Source of the DNA: Kordia sp039026955
GTDB lineage: Bacteria; Bacteroidota; Bacteroidia; Flavobacteriales; Flavobacteriaceae
Reading direction: 5' to 3'
Length of the DNA stretch: 64,000 nucleotides
Assembly: GCA_039026955.1 (NCBI GenBank)
Contig: JBCCLH010000016.1
Span: forward strand, 1 to 64,000
Of the stretch, positions 9,239 through 17,712 are shown piece after piece. Both the position numbers and the translations under genes were made by a program. Below the pieces are notes generated by a model. It did no database searches. It was given only the letters and a program-made list of their open reading frames with translations, and had not been told where the DNA came from. Numbering within the stretch: the stretch's first letter is position 1; every line of letters begins with the position of its first letter.

Positions 9239-10702
9239 TTATTCGCTTAATTTGTCTAATATTTCTTTGGCGATTTTGTAATCATCAAAATCCGTTCGTT
9301 TGCCGTTGATTTCCTGATAGGTTTCATGTCCTTTTCCTGCAATGAGGATGATATCATTGGCTTTGGCCATTTGGCACGCCGTTTTTATCGCTTGCTTCCG
9401 ATCCGTGATCGAGAGTGTTTTTTTATAGTTTTGCGGCTCTACTCCTTTTTCAATGGCTTCAATGATTGATAATGGATTTTCACTACGTGGATTATCAGAA
9501 GTAAAGATGGCTTTTGTACTTAGCGTTGAAGCGATATTTCCCATTTTTGGACGTTTCTTCACATCGCGATCACCTCCACAACCCACTACCGTAATCAATT
9601 GTTCATTTCCTGTGCGAATGTTATTGATGGTTTCTAATACATTTTTCAATGCATCTGGCGTATGTGCATAGTCTACAATGGCAGTTATTTTATTTTTGGT
9701 GATGAAATATTCAAAGCGTCCACTGACATTTTCGAGTTCACTCATTAAGCGTAGAATTTCAATTTCTTCCAGACCTAATAAATCTGCCGTAGCGTAAATA
9801 GACAATAAGTTGTACGCGTTGAAACTTCCGATTAATTTCGTCCAAACTTCGTTGTCATTTATTTTTAAGAGCAATCCCGCCAAACGGTTTTCCAAGATTT
9901 GCGCACGATAATCCGCGTAAGTTTTGAGCGCATAGGTGTATTTTTTGGCTTTGGTATTTTGCATCATGATCAAGCCATTTTTGTCATCGATGTTGACCAA
10001 ACAAAACGCATCTTTTGGCAATTCGTCAAAGAATTTCTTTTTGACATCTCTGTATTCCGCAAACGTATCGTGATAGTCCAAATGATCGTGTGAAAGATTC
10101 GAGAAGATTCCGCCTCTAAACAACAATCCTTCTGTACGTTTTTGATGAATTCCGTGTGAAGAGACTTCCATGAAACAGTATTCTACACCTTCCAAATTCA
10201 TTTGATGTAAATACTTATTGATCGTCAACGAATCTGGTGTTGTATGCGTTGCTTTGTATTCTGTATCGTTCACTAAAATTCGTACCGTAGACAGCAATCC
10301 AACTTTGTATCCTGCTTTCTTAAAGAGTTGATATAATAAGGTCGCAATGGTTGTTTTACCATTGGTTCCTGTCACACCAATCAACTTCAAGTTTTCCGAA
10401 GGTGTATCGTAAAAATTCGAAGCCATAATCGCGAGTGCACTGCTTCCGTTATCTACTTGAATGTACGTGATGCCATTCACGATTTTTTCTGGAATTTCAT
10501 CACAGATAATCGCAATCGCTCCTGCTTTAATCGCCGCTTTTATATAACTGTGACCATCGAATTCATATCCTTTAATGGCAATAAACACATCGTCTTTTTG
10601 CACTTTTCGCGAATCAAAGACCAATTCACGAATCGCAATGTTGGTATCGCCCGTTACTGCTTCGATATGCACTTTATATAATATGTCTTTTAGTATTTTC
10701 AC
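9239..10702 (-). CDS. murE: MurE, meso-diaminopimelate-adding ligase
   Basis: MurE adds the third stem-peptide residue. The protein has 487 residues, with the P-loop GTNGKTT at residues 112-118. The motif DNPR at residues 403-406 is the established signature for meso-diaminopimelate, rather than lysine, as substrate. The start is a GTG that overlaps the ftsI stop by 4 bp (GTGA), so translation is coupled. Confidence 0.96.
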   Translation of the reverse strand: MKILKDILYKVHIEAVTGDTNIAIRELVFDSRKVQKDDVFIAIKGYEFDGHSYIKAAIKAGAIAIICDEIPEKIVNGITYIQVDNGSSALAIMASNFYDTPSENLKLIGVTGTNGKTTIATLLYQLFKKAGYKVGLLSTVRILVNDTEYKATHTTPDSLTINKYLHQMNLEGVEYCFMEVSSHGIHQKRTEGLLFRGGIFSNLSHDHLDYHDTFAEYRDVKKKFFDELPKDAFCLVNIDDKNGLIMMQNTKAKKYTYALKTYADYRAQILENRLAGLLLKINDNEVWTKLIGSFNAYNLLSIYATADLLGLEEIEILRLMSELENVSGRFEYFITKNKITAIVDYAHTPDALKNVLETINNIRTGNEQLITVVGCGGDRDVKKRPKMGNIASTLSTKAIFTSDNPRSENPLSIIEAIEKGVEPQNYKKTLSITDRKQAIKTACQMAKANDIILIAGKGHETYQEINGKRTDFDDYKIAKEILDKLSE

Positions 10703-12705
10703 GATAGTTCTAGTACAATTCTTTTTTGTGATCCTATTTTTATGCCTGCTTCTAATGATTGCTTCGTCACTTTTCCACTTCCTTTTACTTCTACGCGCAA
10801 TCCTAAATTTTCTAGTAGTGGAATGGCGTCCATTGCTGGCATTCCCACTACATTCGGTACGATGGTTTTGTATTTGTTGATTTTATCGATGTACAGTTCG
10901 TAATCTTTCTCAACCACATCGTGTACTTTTTCAATATTTTCTACTTGATCGAATATGGGCGTATCTCTGTAGATTTTGTGTGCGATTTTTTTAAATACAG
11001 GTCCCGACACGTCCGCTCCGTAGTATCCAATTTCCTGCACTGGCTCATGAATCACCACAATACATGAGTATTTTGGCGCTTCTACTGGAAAGAAGCCTGC
11101 GAAACTTGAAATGTATTTTACATCGCTTCGTTTGCCTCCGTAGTTCTTTTGACAGGTTCCTGTTTTTCCTGCCATAGAGAAATCTGGAGAGTATAAATCA
11201 TTTCCGGTTCCGTGCTTTTTCTCCACCACATTTTGCATCATCTTTTTCACCTTTGCCACGGTTTCTTGGGAACAGATTGAAGGATTGATGACTTCTTTTT
11301 CAAATTTTTGCTCGCTCGTGTACCAATTTTCGCGTACTGCTTTTACAAATCGCGGACGGATAAGTTCCCCGTCATTCGCGATCGCATTGTAAAAAGCGAG
11401 AATTTGTAATGGTGTCAATTCTACTCCATAACCATACGCCATCCATTGTAGTGAGATTCCACTCCAGGTTTTGTCTTTTGGATGTGGCACAATTGGTTTT
11501 CCTTCTCCTGAAATGGATAAATCGAGCGTATTATGGAGATTCATATTGTACAGTCGGTTCACAAATTTCTTTGGATTTTTCCCGTAGAAATCGTCAATAA
11601 TTTTCACAATTCCCACATTCGAAGAGACTTCAAAAGCTTTCGAAGCTGTAATGGTTCCGTAGCCGCGTCTGTTGGAATCTTCTACTGTTTCGCCGTAAAA
11701 GGTCAATCGCCCATTTCCTGTATTGACCAAATGATCACTATCAATAACTCTATCTTCTAAAGCTGCCACCATGGACATCAGTTTGAACGTTGATCCAGGT
11801 TCATGACGTTCTCCTACTGCGTAGTTGTAACGTTCTGTATACCTTCCTTTGCTGTTTCTTCCGAGATTTGAAATGGCTTTAATTTCTCCTGTCGCCACTT
11901 CCATCACAACTACACAACCGTGATCTGCCTTATATTTTTCTAGTTGTTCTAGCAATGCATGATGCGCAATATCTTGAATGTTTACGTTAACAGTAGAAAT
12001 GATATCGTATCCATCTTGCGGTTCTAAATCGTTGTCATTGGAAATAGGTTTCCATTGATTTTTCGCAATTTTTTGTTCCAAGCGACTGCCTTCTTTTCCA
12101 CGCAAGTATTTTCCAAACGCACTTTCTAGTCCGACACCTTTTGGTTTTCCATTTTCATCTTTTCGCTCGTGTCCTACCGTACGTCTGGCAATTCCGCCAA
12201 TTGGATGTTCACGAACCGTTTTTACTTTATTGATGAATCCGCCTTTGAAAGCGCCGCGTTTAAATATTGGAAATTGTTTGATACGTATGTATTCTGCGTA
12301 ACTGAGATTTTTAGCAATCGAATAGAATCGTGCTTTGTTAGCTCGCGCTTTGGTCAATCTGTTTTCGTGATATGCGGACGATCTTCCTAGTAATTTTGAG
12401 AGTGAATCTGCCAGTGCTTTTACATTGTCTGTAAATACTTTCGCATTGACTGTTTTTGTATCGAAAAAGATATCATATTTAGAAACTGAAGTCGCCAATA
12501 AGCTTCCGTCATCCGCATAGACATTTCCGCGACTTGGTTCAATAACAGCTTTGCGCAATGTACTTTCTTCTGCCATTGCTTTGTACTTGTCACCATCTAC
12601 AAATTGTACATTGACTAATTGTACCACCACCGCAATTGCGAAGAGAAACATACCTCCTGCGACAAAATATAAACGATTTAATATGTTCTTTTCGGTTACT
12701 GGCAT
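10699..12705 (-). CDS. ftsI: Septal transpeptidase FtsI (PBP3) with PASTA domain
   Basis: This is a class B penicillin-binding protein that cross-links septal peptidoglycan. The 668-residue product has an N-terminal membrane helix (about 12-32) and a dimerisation/pedestal domain. The transpeptidase motifs are S305-TF-K308, S361-S-N363 and K514-T-G516. The C-terminal segment (about 610-668, starting IVPNVVGMPAMDAIPLL) is a single PASTA domain, which the E. coli enzyme lacks. It lies 6 bp after ftsL. Confidence 0.95.
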   Translation of the reverse strand: MPVTEKNILNRLYFVAGGMFLFAIAVVVQLVNVQFVDGDKYKAMAEESTLRKAVIEPSRGNVYADDGSLLATSVSKYDIFFDTKTVNAKVFTDNVKALADSLSKLLGRSSAYHENRLTKARANKARFYSIAKNLSYAEYIRIKQFPIFKRGAFKGGFINKVKTVREHPIGGIARRTVGHERKDENGKPKGVGLESAFGKYLRGKEGSRLEQKIAKNQWKPISNDNDLEPQDGYDIISTVNVNIQDIAHHALLEQLEKYKADHGCVVVMEVATGEIKAISNLGRNSKGRYTERYNYAVGERHEPGSTFKLMSMVAALEDRVIDSDHLVNTGNGRLTFYGETVEDSNRRGYGTITASKAFEVSSNVGIVKIIDDFYGKNPKKFVNRLYNMNLHNTLDLSISGEGKPIVPHPKDKTWSGISLQWMAYGYGVELTPLQILAFYNAIANDGELIRPRFVKAVRENWYTSEQKFEKEVINPSICSQETVAKVKKMMQNVVEKKHGTGNDLYSPDFSMAGKTGTCQKNYGGKRSDVKYISSFAGFFPVEAPKYSCIVVIHEPVQEIGYYGADVSGPVFKKIAHKIYRDTPIFDQVENIEKVHDVVEKDYELYIDKINKYKTIVPNVVGMPAMDAIPLLENLGLRVEVKGSGKVTKQSLEAGIKIGSQKRIVLELS

Positions 12706-12711
12706 TTTTGA

Positions 12712-13029
12712 TTATTGTTGTGACGTTACTCTAATTTTTTTTGGTGGGTTTTCCGAAGGCGCCAATCCTGTGTTGGCAACTTTTTCAGTGATATATGATT
12801 CTAATTTTAATTGTTGCAATGTGGTCCGTGTTTCTACAAATTCACTTTTCAGCTCTTTTACCTCATCATTCAGTTTTGCAATTTTGTGTACTTTTTCGTC
12901 TGCCCAATGCGAACTTGCAATCATAATCAAGGCTAAAAAGGAAGCAAACACAATGAAGCGCCAATTTTTGATCGCATCATCTTTGATGAGAAACTTTCCT
13001 TTTAGTATGTCATATATATTCTGTTTCAT
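12712..13029 (-). CDS. ftsL: FtsL-like divisome protein
   Basis: This is a short bitopic protein of 105 residues. A cytoplasmic N-terminus is followed by a membrane helix at about 25-42 (WRFIVFASFLALIMIASS). A charged coiled-coil-prone region comes next (KIAKLNDEVKELKSEFVETR). The size, topology and place between rsmH and ftsI match FtsL, which pairs with a partner to activate FtsWI. Sequence identity in this family is low, so the call is mainly positional. Confidence 0.85.
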   Translation of the reverse strand: MKQNIYDILKGKFLIKDDAIKNWRFIVFASFLALIMIASSHWADEKVHKIAKLNDEVKELKSEFVETRTTLQQLKLESYITEKVANTGLAPSENPPKKIRVTSQQ

Positions 13030-13031
13030 CG

Positions 13032-13928
13032 TTACAGCCGTTCTGCTATTCTTAGTTTAGCGCTGCGCGCTCTGTTGTTTGTTTTTATTTCTTCTTGCGA
13101 TGGAATAATTAGTTTCCCCACTTTTTTAAAAGGCACTTCTACTCTGCCGTAAAAATCTTTTTCTGGCTCGCCTTCAAAGAGTCCATTTCGGATAAATCGT
13201 TTTACCAAACGATCTTCCAGCGAATGGTAACTGATCAAGCTGATTCTTCCACCTGCATCAAGCACTTCTTGCGTTTGCATTAGAAATTCTTTGAGAACTT
13301 CTATTTCTTGGTTTACTTCAATGCGAATTGCTTGATAGATTTGTGCCAATATTTTATGTTCTCTGTGTTTTGGCAAGAATTGTTGCAATGCTACTCGCAA
13401 TTCTTCTGTTGTACGAATCGGTTGTTCTGATCTTGCTAAGCTAATTTGTGCTGCGATTGCTTTTGCATTTCGCAATTCGCCATACAAAAACAAAATAGAT
13501 CGCAAGTCTTCTTCCTCATATTCATTCACTACGTGATACGCAGAGAGCTTACCTTCTTGATCCATTCGCATGTCCAAATCTGCTTCAAAGCGTAACGAAA
13601 AACCACGTTCTGCTTTGTCAAACTGATGCGACGAAACACCAAAATCACCTAGAATTCCATCTACTTTTCGCACTCCATAAAACCGTAAGAACTTTTTAAG
13701 ATGTCTAAAATTTTGATTGATCAACGTAAATCGCGGATCGTCAATTGCATTGTCAAGCGCATCTTGATCTTGATCTAATGCATATAGTTTTCCATGTGCT
13801 CCAAGTCGATTCAAAATTTCTTTTGAATGTCCGCCTCCACCAAAAGTCACATCCACATAGATTCCATCTGCTTTGATGTTGAGTCCATCAACGGTTTCTT
13901 TTAGCAGGACTGGATTATGATATTCCAT
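13032..13928 (-). CDS. rsmH: 16S rRNA (cytosine1402-N4)-methyltransferase RsmH (MraW)
   Basis: RsmH N4-methylates C1402 of 16S rRNA with SAM. The protein has 298 residues from the ATG that gives MEYHNPVLLKETVDGL, the usual family start. Two further in-frame ATGs lie 6 and 12 bases upstream. The SAM motif VDVTFGGGGHS is near residue 25, and the C-terminal motif ISYHSLEDRLVKRF is present. The start lies inside the end of mraZ (14-bp overlap) and the stop is 2 bp before ftsL. Confidence 0.95.
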   Translation of the reverse strand: MEYHNPVLLKETVDGLNIKADGIYVDVTFGGGGHSKEILNRLGAHGKLYALDQDQDALDNAIDDPRFTLINQNFRHLKKFLRFYGVRKVDGILGDFGVSSHQFDKAERGFSLRFEADLDMRMDQEGKLSAYHVVNEYEEEDLRSILFLYGELRNAKAIAAQISLARSEQPIRTTEELRVALQQFLPKHREHKILAQIYQAIRIEVNQEIEVLKEFLMQTQEVLDAGGRISLISYHSLEDRLVKRFIRNGLFEGEPEKDFYGRVEVPFKKVGKLIIPSQEEIKTNNRARSAKLRIAERL

Positions 13929-14382
13929 CGCCATCGTCATTTCCCATTACTTCTTCTGCCAAATCTCCGATATCGATGTCCGAATCATCGGTTGCTGCAT
14001 CGTATTGTTCTTTGTCCCAAATCTCTATAATGTTGATTGCCGACGACAACACGATTTCTTTCTTAATACCCGCAAAAACCACTAAGTCTTTCGGAATCAA
14101 CAATCTTCCCGCGGCATCAATTTCTACCATTCGAACACCTTTGTTGAATCTTCGAATGAAATCGACATTTTTCTTTTTAAATCGGTTCAATTTGTTTAGT
14201 TTTTGCGTCATCAAATTCCATTCACTCATCGGATGCAATTCTAAACATGAACCGAATAGACCTTCTTTAATCACGAAACCTTCTTGCAATACCGGAGACA
14301 ACTGCTTTTTTAAATCAGCAGGAACCAGCATTCGCCCTTTGGCGTCCACTTTACATTCGTATGTTCCAATCAAATTAATCAC
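13915..14382 (-). CDS. mraZ: Transcriptional regulator MraZ
   Basis: MraZ is a ring-forming, AbrB-like DNA-binding protein that controls the dcw operon. The protein has 155 residues from the GTG at 14382 (VINLIGTYECKVDAKGR). Two MraZ repeats are visible, with YECKVDAKGRMLVPADLKK in the first and VEIDAAGRLLIPKDL in the second. The frame stays open to 14436, but that extension would start inside the upstream repeats and covers the likely promoter, so the GTG is preferred. It is the first gene of the cluster. Confidence 0.93.
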   Translation of the reverse strand: MINLIGTYECKVDAKGRMLVPADLKKQLSPVLQEGFVIKEGLFGSCLELHPMSEWNLMTQKLNKLNRFKKKNVDFIRRFNKGVRMVEIDAAGRLLIPKDLVVFAGIKKEIVLSSAINIIEIWDKEQYDAATDDSDIDIGDLAEEVMGNDDGDGIS

Positions 14383-14412
14383 GTGAGAATATGGTGTACC
14401 TATTATAAGATT

Positions 14413-14420
14413 CAAATATA
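14413..14420 (-). promoter_or_regulatory. Candidate dcw operon promoter (-7 element TATATTTG)
   Basis: On the minus strand TATATTTG matches the Bacteroidota -7 consensus TAnnTTTG and lies 30 bp upstream of the mraZ GTG. A clear TTG at -33 is not seen. The MraZ-box repeats lie just upstream. Confidence 0.5.
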
Positions 14421-14430
14421 TTGAAAAAAT

Positions 14431-14460
14431 TACCACATTTTACCACATTTTACCACTTTG
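14431..14460 (-). promoter_or_regulatory. Three tandem MraZ-box-like repeats
   Basis: Read on the minus strand, three direct repeats occur with a 10-bp period: AAAGTGG-TAA, AATGTGG-TAA and AATGTGG-TAA. MraZ is known to bind short direct repeats upstream of its own gene, including AAAGTG-type boxes spaced by 3 bp in mollicutes. The array is directly upstream of the -7 element, where bound MraZ would be expected to block or modulate the promoter. Autoregulation is inferred. Confidence 0.65.
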
Positions 14461-14629
14461 TTGATAAGTTTTTCTGTTTTTTCACTAAAAAGCCTGTAAT
14501 CACGCTACAAATCAGCTTCTTGAAAGTGGGAATTTGAAAAGCTTAAACTGCTTTTTGGGAATATTTTTGTCATGTTTTACAATTTTTTGAGACATTTAAA
14601 AAAAAGCGTTTTTATAATTCCGAAATGCC

Positions 14630-14637
14630 TATATTTG
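14630..14637 (+). promoter_or_regulatory. Candidate promoter for the hydrolase-engB pair (TATATTTG)
   Basis: TATATTTG fits the TAnnTTTG -7 element and lies 29 bp before the hydrolase ATG. It is a mirror-image copy of the dcw -7 element, so the two divergent units have similar promoters. Confidence 0.45.
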
Positions 14638-14666
14638 TCTCTTGTTAAAAAAACTGATAGCCGTTA

Positions 14667-15431
14667 ATGAAAGAAAGCTTTAAAAAGGAAGGGAAATTCA
14701 ACTATCTCGAGTTGGGAGAAGGAACACCTATCGTTATTTTGCATGGCTTAATGGGCGGTTTGAGTAATTTTGAGGCCGTTACCGAAAATTTTTCTACGAA
14801 AGGATATAAAATCTTAATTCCTGAGTTGCCAATTTACACAATGCCACTTTTAAAGACAACCGTAAAAAATTTTGCGAAGTATGTCAAGGAATTTATTCTA
14901 CATAAGAAACTCGACAAGGCTATTTTATTAGGGAATTCACTCGGTGGACATATCGGATTGTTAACGACGAAATTGTATCCTGAATTAGTGCAAGGTTTAG
15001 TTATTACAGGAAGTTCTGGATTGTACGAAAGTGCTATGGGCGACGGGTATCCAAAACGCGGTGATTATGAGTTTATTAAGAAGAAAAGTGAAGATGTTTT
15101 TTACGATCCTGCGGTGGCTACCAAAGAGATTGTAGATGAAGTTTTCGCTACAGTAAATAATCGTGGGAAGTTGGTTAAAACTTTGGCAATTGCTAAAAGT
15201 GCGATTCGTCATAATATGGGAAAAGATTTACCGAAAATGAACATTCCTACAGGGATTATTTGGGGAAAGAATGATACCGTTACTCCACCCAATGTTGCAG
15301 AGGAGTTTCACGAATTGTTGCCTGATTCAGACTTATACTGGATTGATAAGTGTGGACACGCGCCTATGATGGAACATCCACAGAAATTTAACGAATGTTT
15401 GCAAGAGTGGTTGACCAAACGTAATTTTTAA
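14667..15431 (+). CDS. Alpha/beta-fold hydrolase
   Basis: This 254-residue alpha/beta hydrolase carries the oxyanion motif VILHGLMGG near residue 23. The nucleophile elbow is GNSLGG near residue 91, a catalytic Asp candidate lies in WGKNDTVTPP, and a His lies in CGHAPMMEHP. There is no signal peptide, so it is probably cytoplasmic. It lies 6 bp before engB and is probably co-transcribed with it. The substrate cannot be read from the sequence. Confidence 0.88.
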   Translation: MKESFKKEGKFNYLELGEGTPIVILHGLMGGLSNFEAVTENFSTKGYKILIPELPIYTMPLLKTTVKNFAKYVKEFILHKKLDKAILLGNSLGGHIGLLTTKLYPELVQGLVITGSSGLYESAMGDGYPKRGDYEFIKKKSEDVFYDPAVATKEIVDEVFATVNNRGKLVKTLAIAKSAIRHNMGKDLPKMNIPTGIIWGKNDTVTPPNVAEEFHELLPDSDLYWIDKCGHAPMMEHPQKFNECLQEWLTKRNF

Positions 15432-15437
15432 TCCGTT

Positions 15438-16046
15438 ATGAAGGTCAAGTCTGCTGAATTTGTGATGAGCAACTCAGATGTTGCCAAATGTCCAAAAGAT
15501 TCCATTCCTGAATATGCTTTTATTGGTCGTTCTAACGTTGGAAAGTCTTCTTTGATCAATATGTTGACGCAGCGTAAGAGTTTGGCGAAAACTTCGGGAA
15601 GACCGGGAAAAACACAGCTAATCAATCATTTTAGAATTAATAACGAGTGGTTTTTGGTCGATTTGCCTGGTTACGGTTATGCGCGCGTTTCTAAAAGTAC
15701 CAAGAAAGTGTTTCAAAAGTTTATTACCGAATATTTTAGAAAACGCAGACAGTTAGTGTGCGGATTTGTTTTGGTAGATATTCGTCACGAACCGCAAAAG
15801 ATCGATTTAGAATTTATGCAATGGTTGGGCGAAAATCAGATTCCTTTTTGTATTATTTTCACGAAAGCAGATAAGTTACGTCCGTCGCAGATTGATACAC
15901 ATGTAGAGAATTACAAAGCCAAATTATTGGAAGATGTTTGGGAAGAAGTGCCACAGTATTTTATTACTTCTGCTTCGAAAGCGATTGGTCGTGAAGAGGT
16001 GTTGAATTTTATTGGTCAGATCAATCAGGATTTGAAAAATTCGTAG
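15438..16046 (+). CDS. engB: Ribosome biogenesis GTPase EngB (YihA/YsxC)
   Basis: EngB is a small essential GTPase needed for large ribosomal subunit assembly. The 202-residue protein has the G1 motif GRSNVGKSS (30-38), G2 in KTSGRPGKTQ, G3 DLPGYGYA, G4 TKADK and G5 TSASK. The 3' end overlaps the convergent gene at 16021-16398 by 26 bp. Confidence 0.95.
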   Translation: MKVKSAEFVMSNSDVAKCPKDSIPEYAFIGRSNVGKSSLINMLTQRKSLAKTSGRPGKTQLINHFRINNEWFLVDLPGYGYARVSKSTKKVFQKFITEYFRKRRQLVCGFVLVDIRHEPQKIDLEFMQWLGENQIPFCIIFTKADKLRPSQIDTHVENYKAKLLEDVWEEVPQYFITSASKAIGREEVLNFIGQINQDLKNS

Positions 16047-16398
16047 TGTTTGCTTTTGTTTCTATGAGTTGAATTAGCGCTTCGGTTGTTTCTATTTTTT
16101 CTATTTCACTTTTTGAAATCCACTCTTTTACTTTATTTCCTTCTTGTAAAAAAATCACAGGATATTTTGTATCTATATTTTTGTATTGCTGCTCAAATTC
16201 GTCACTGTGTAAAAATTCTAGCGAAAGCGATGTGTTTTGCCTAAATTCTTTCCACAAGGCATTTTCTACAAAAGTATCATGCGTCATCGTACACAATTTA
16301 CACTGATAGGTTTTCGGACTGATGAGTTTGTGTGCTACATCTAGTAGACTGTTGAGTTTGCCGGATTTTGCGTTGTATATGAAAATGATTTTGTTCAT
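16021..16398 (-). CDS. Conserved hypothetical protein, 125 residues
   Basis: I do not recognise a named family with confidence. The protein is soluble and without a signal peptide. It begins MNKIIFIYNAKSGKLNSLLD, which suggests a beta-strand and a loop. A CKLC pair is near residue 33. It is convergent with engB and overlaps its last codons. Similar short proteins are sometimes labelled GTPase in related genomes, but no GTPase motifs are visible here. The gene is likely real because the frame and composition are typical for the region. Confidence 0.7.
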   Translation of the reverse strand: MNKIIFIYNAKSGKLNSLLDVAHKLISPKTYQCKLCTMTHDTFVENALWKEFRQNTSLSLEFLHSDEFEQQYKNIDTKYPVIFLQEGNKVKEWISKSEIEKIETTEALIQLIETKANTTNFSNPD

Positions 16399-16472
16399 TA
16401 TTTATGGTAAAAACTATCTTTGAAATCGCATTGTGAGTTTAGTTTTTATAAAGATAGAAAGACAATAGCTGG

Positions 16473-16510
16473 CTACTCAATACGAAATACTCAAATCCCA
16501 ATACTAAACA
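16473..16510. repeat. Heptamer-periodic tract
   Basis: The gap before the DUF5995 gene contains units in a 7-bp register: CTCAATA CGAAATA CTCAAAT CCCAATA CTAAACA. It belongs to the same family as the tracts in the dcw cluster. Confidence 0.6.
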
Positions 16511-16585
16511 TAAGTCGCATAAAAGATACTTTCCTTTTCAACTTTGACATAATTTCATACTTTTAAGAGACCAAAAACACCAACC

Positions 16586-17338
16586 ATGCCAGCGACTACT
16601 ATTGATGAAGTTATTTTAGCTTTAGAAAAAATTATTACGGAGAATAAGGAAACGCCTAGTACTTTAGGATATTTCGCTGCTTTGTATCATAAAGTGACTT
16701 GCAAAGTGAAAGAAGGTATTGAAAACAACTTTTTTGATGATAATCCGCGAATGGAACAGTTAGATGTTGTTTTTGCGAATCGTTATTTGGATGCGTATGA
16801 TAAGTTTAAGAATGGTCAAAAAACTACTGATTCGTGGAAAATTGCTTTTGAAGAAGCCGATAGTTATTGGTTAATTGTACTGCAACATTTATTGTTAGGC
16901 ATGAACGCGCATATCAATCTGGATTTGGGAATTGCCGCTGCAGAAGTCATGAAAGGAAAAAACATTGAGGATCTACAGAATGACTTTAATAAGATTAATG
17001 AGATTTTGAGTTCGTTGGTACACGATGTTCAAAATGAATTGTCGCTGATTTGGCGATTTTTAGCGAAGATTTTAAAGAAAACGGAGAAATTCAGTATTAT
17101 TCTGATCGATTTTAGCATGAAACTTGCCCGCGATGGCGCCTGGAAATACGCAACGTTATTAGCAGCTTCTCCAGAAACGGAATGGCCAACATTGATTGCG
17201 GAACGCGATGCAAAAGTGCTCAAGAAAGCCAATATTGTGGTAAATCCTGGATTTTTGATTCGATTGTTATTTAAGGTAATTCGATTGAGTGAAACTGGAG
17301 ATATTCGATCAAGAATTGAGATTCTAGAAAAAGACTAA
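16586..17338 (+). CDS. DUF5995 family protein
   Basis: This 250-residue protein is predicted to be soluble and mostly helical. The segment SYWLIVLQHLLLGMNAHINLDLG with its NAHINLDLG motif is typical of DUF5995, a family without an assigned activity. There is no signal peptide. It is a single transcription unit between two minus-strand genes, and no function can be inferred from its neighbours. Confidence 0.8.
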   Translation: MPATTIDEVILALEKIITENKETPSTLGYFAALYHKVTCKVKEGIENNFFDDNPRMEQLDVVFANRYLDAYDKFKNGQKTTDSWKIAFEEADSYWLIVLQHLLLGMNAHINLDLGIAAAEVMKGKNIEDLQNDFNKINEILSSLVHDVQNELSLIWRFLAKILKKTEKFSIILIDFSMKLARDGAWKYATLLAASPETEWPTLIAERDAKVLKKANIVVNPGFLIRLLFKVIRLSETGDIRSRIEILEKD

Positions 17339-17373
17339 AACCTCAATTCTTCCAACTACTCTAATCGTAGCTA

Positions 17374-17712
17374 TTATTTCTTTACAATCTCTAACTTTTC
17401 AGCAAAGTAATCGCAGAAATCGAGCATGGTTGCGCTCATTTTTTCGTCATTAGTTGCGCGCTCAAAAGTACGTGCCATCGACACTAAAGTTTGATGATAA
17501 AATACTTTCATTTCGTCTACAGGCATGTCCTTTGTCCATAAATCGATACGCAGACTTTCTTGCGCTTTGTGATCCCACACAGACAACATGAGTGCTTTAG
17601 AAGATTCATTTTCAATGCCACCATCTTTGGCTGTCCAATTGATTGCTTCTGGCACATTATTTTCATCAACTGTTACAGCAACTTTTATTTCGGACGTCGT
17701 TTTTTTCGCCAT
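17374..17712 (-). CDS. gldC: Gliding motility protein GldC
   Basis: GldC is a small cytoplasmic protein associated with the flavobacterial gliding/T9SS machinery. The 112-residue product begins MAKKTTSEIKVAVTVDENNV and contains IDLWTKDMPVDEMKVFYHQT, as in the family. Its ATG overlaps the gldB stop by one base (TAATG), the arrangement expected of a gldBC operon. nadE lies beyond gldB, as in Flavobacterium johnsoniae. Confidence 0.93.
   Translation of the reverse strand: MAKKTTSEIKVAVTVDENNVPEAINWTAKDGGIENESSKALMLSVWDHKAQESLRIDLWTKDMPVDEMKVFYHQTLVSMARTFERATNDEKMSATMLDFCDYFAEKLEIVKK

Noticed and set aside
12551..13060. 169-codon plus-strand ORF opposite ftsI/ftsL
   Set aside because: It is antisense to well-supported division genes, with low-complexity composition typical of shadow frames.
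16021..16398. GTPase annotation
   Set aside because: Neither a P-loop nor an NKxD motif is present; kept as hypothetical.
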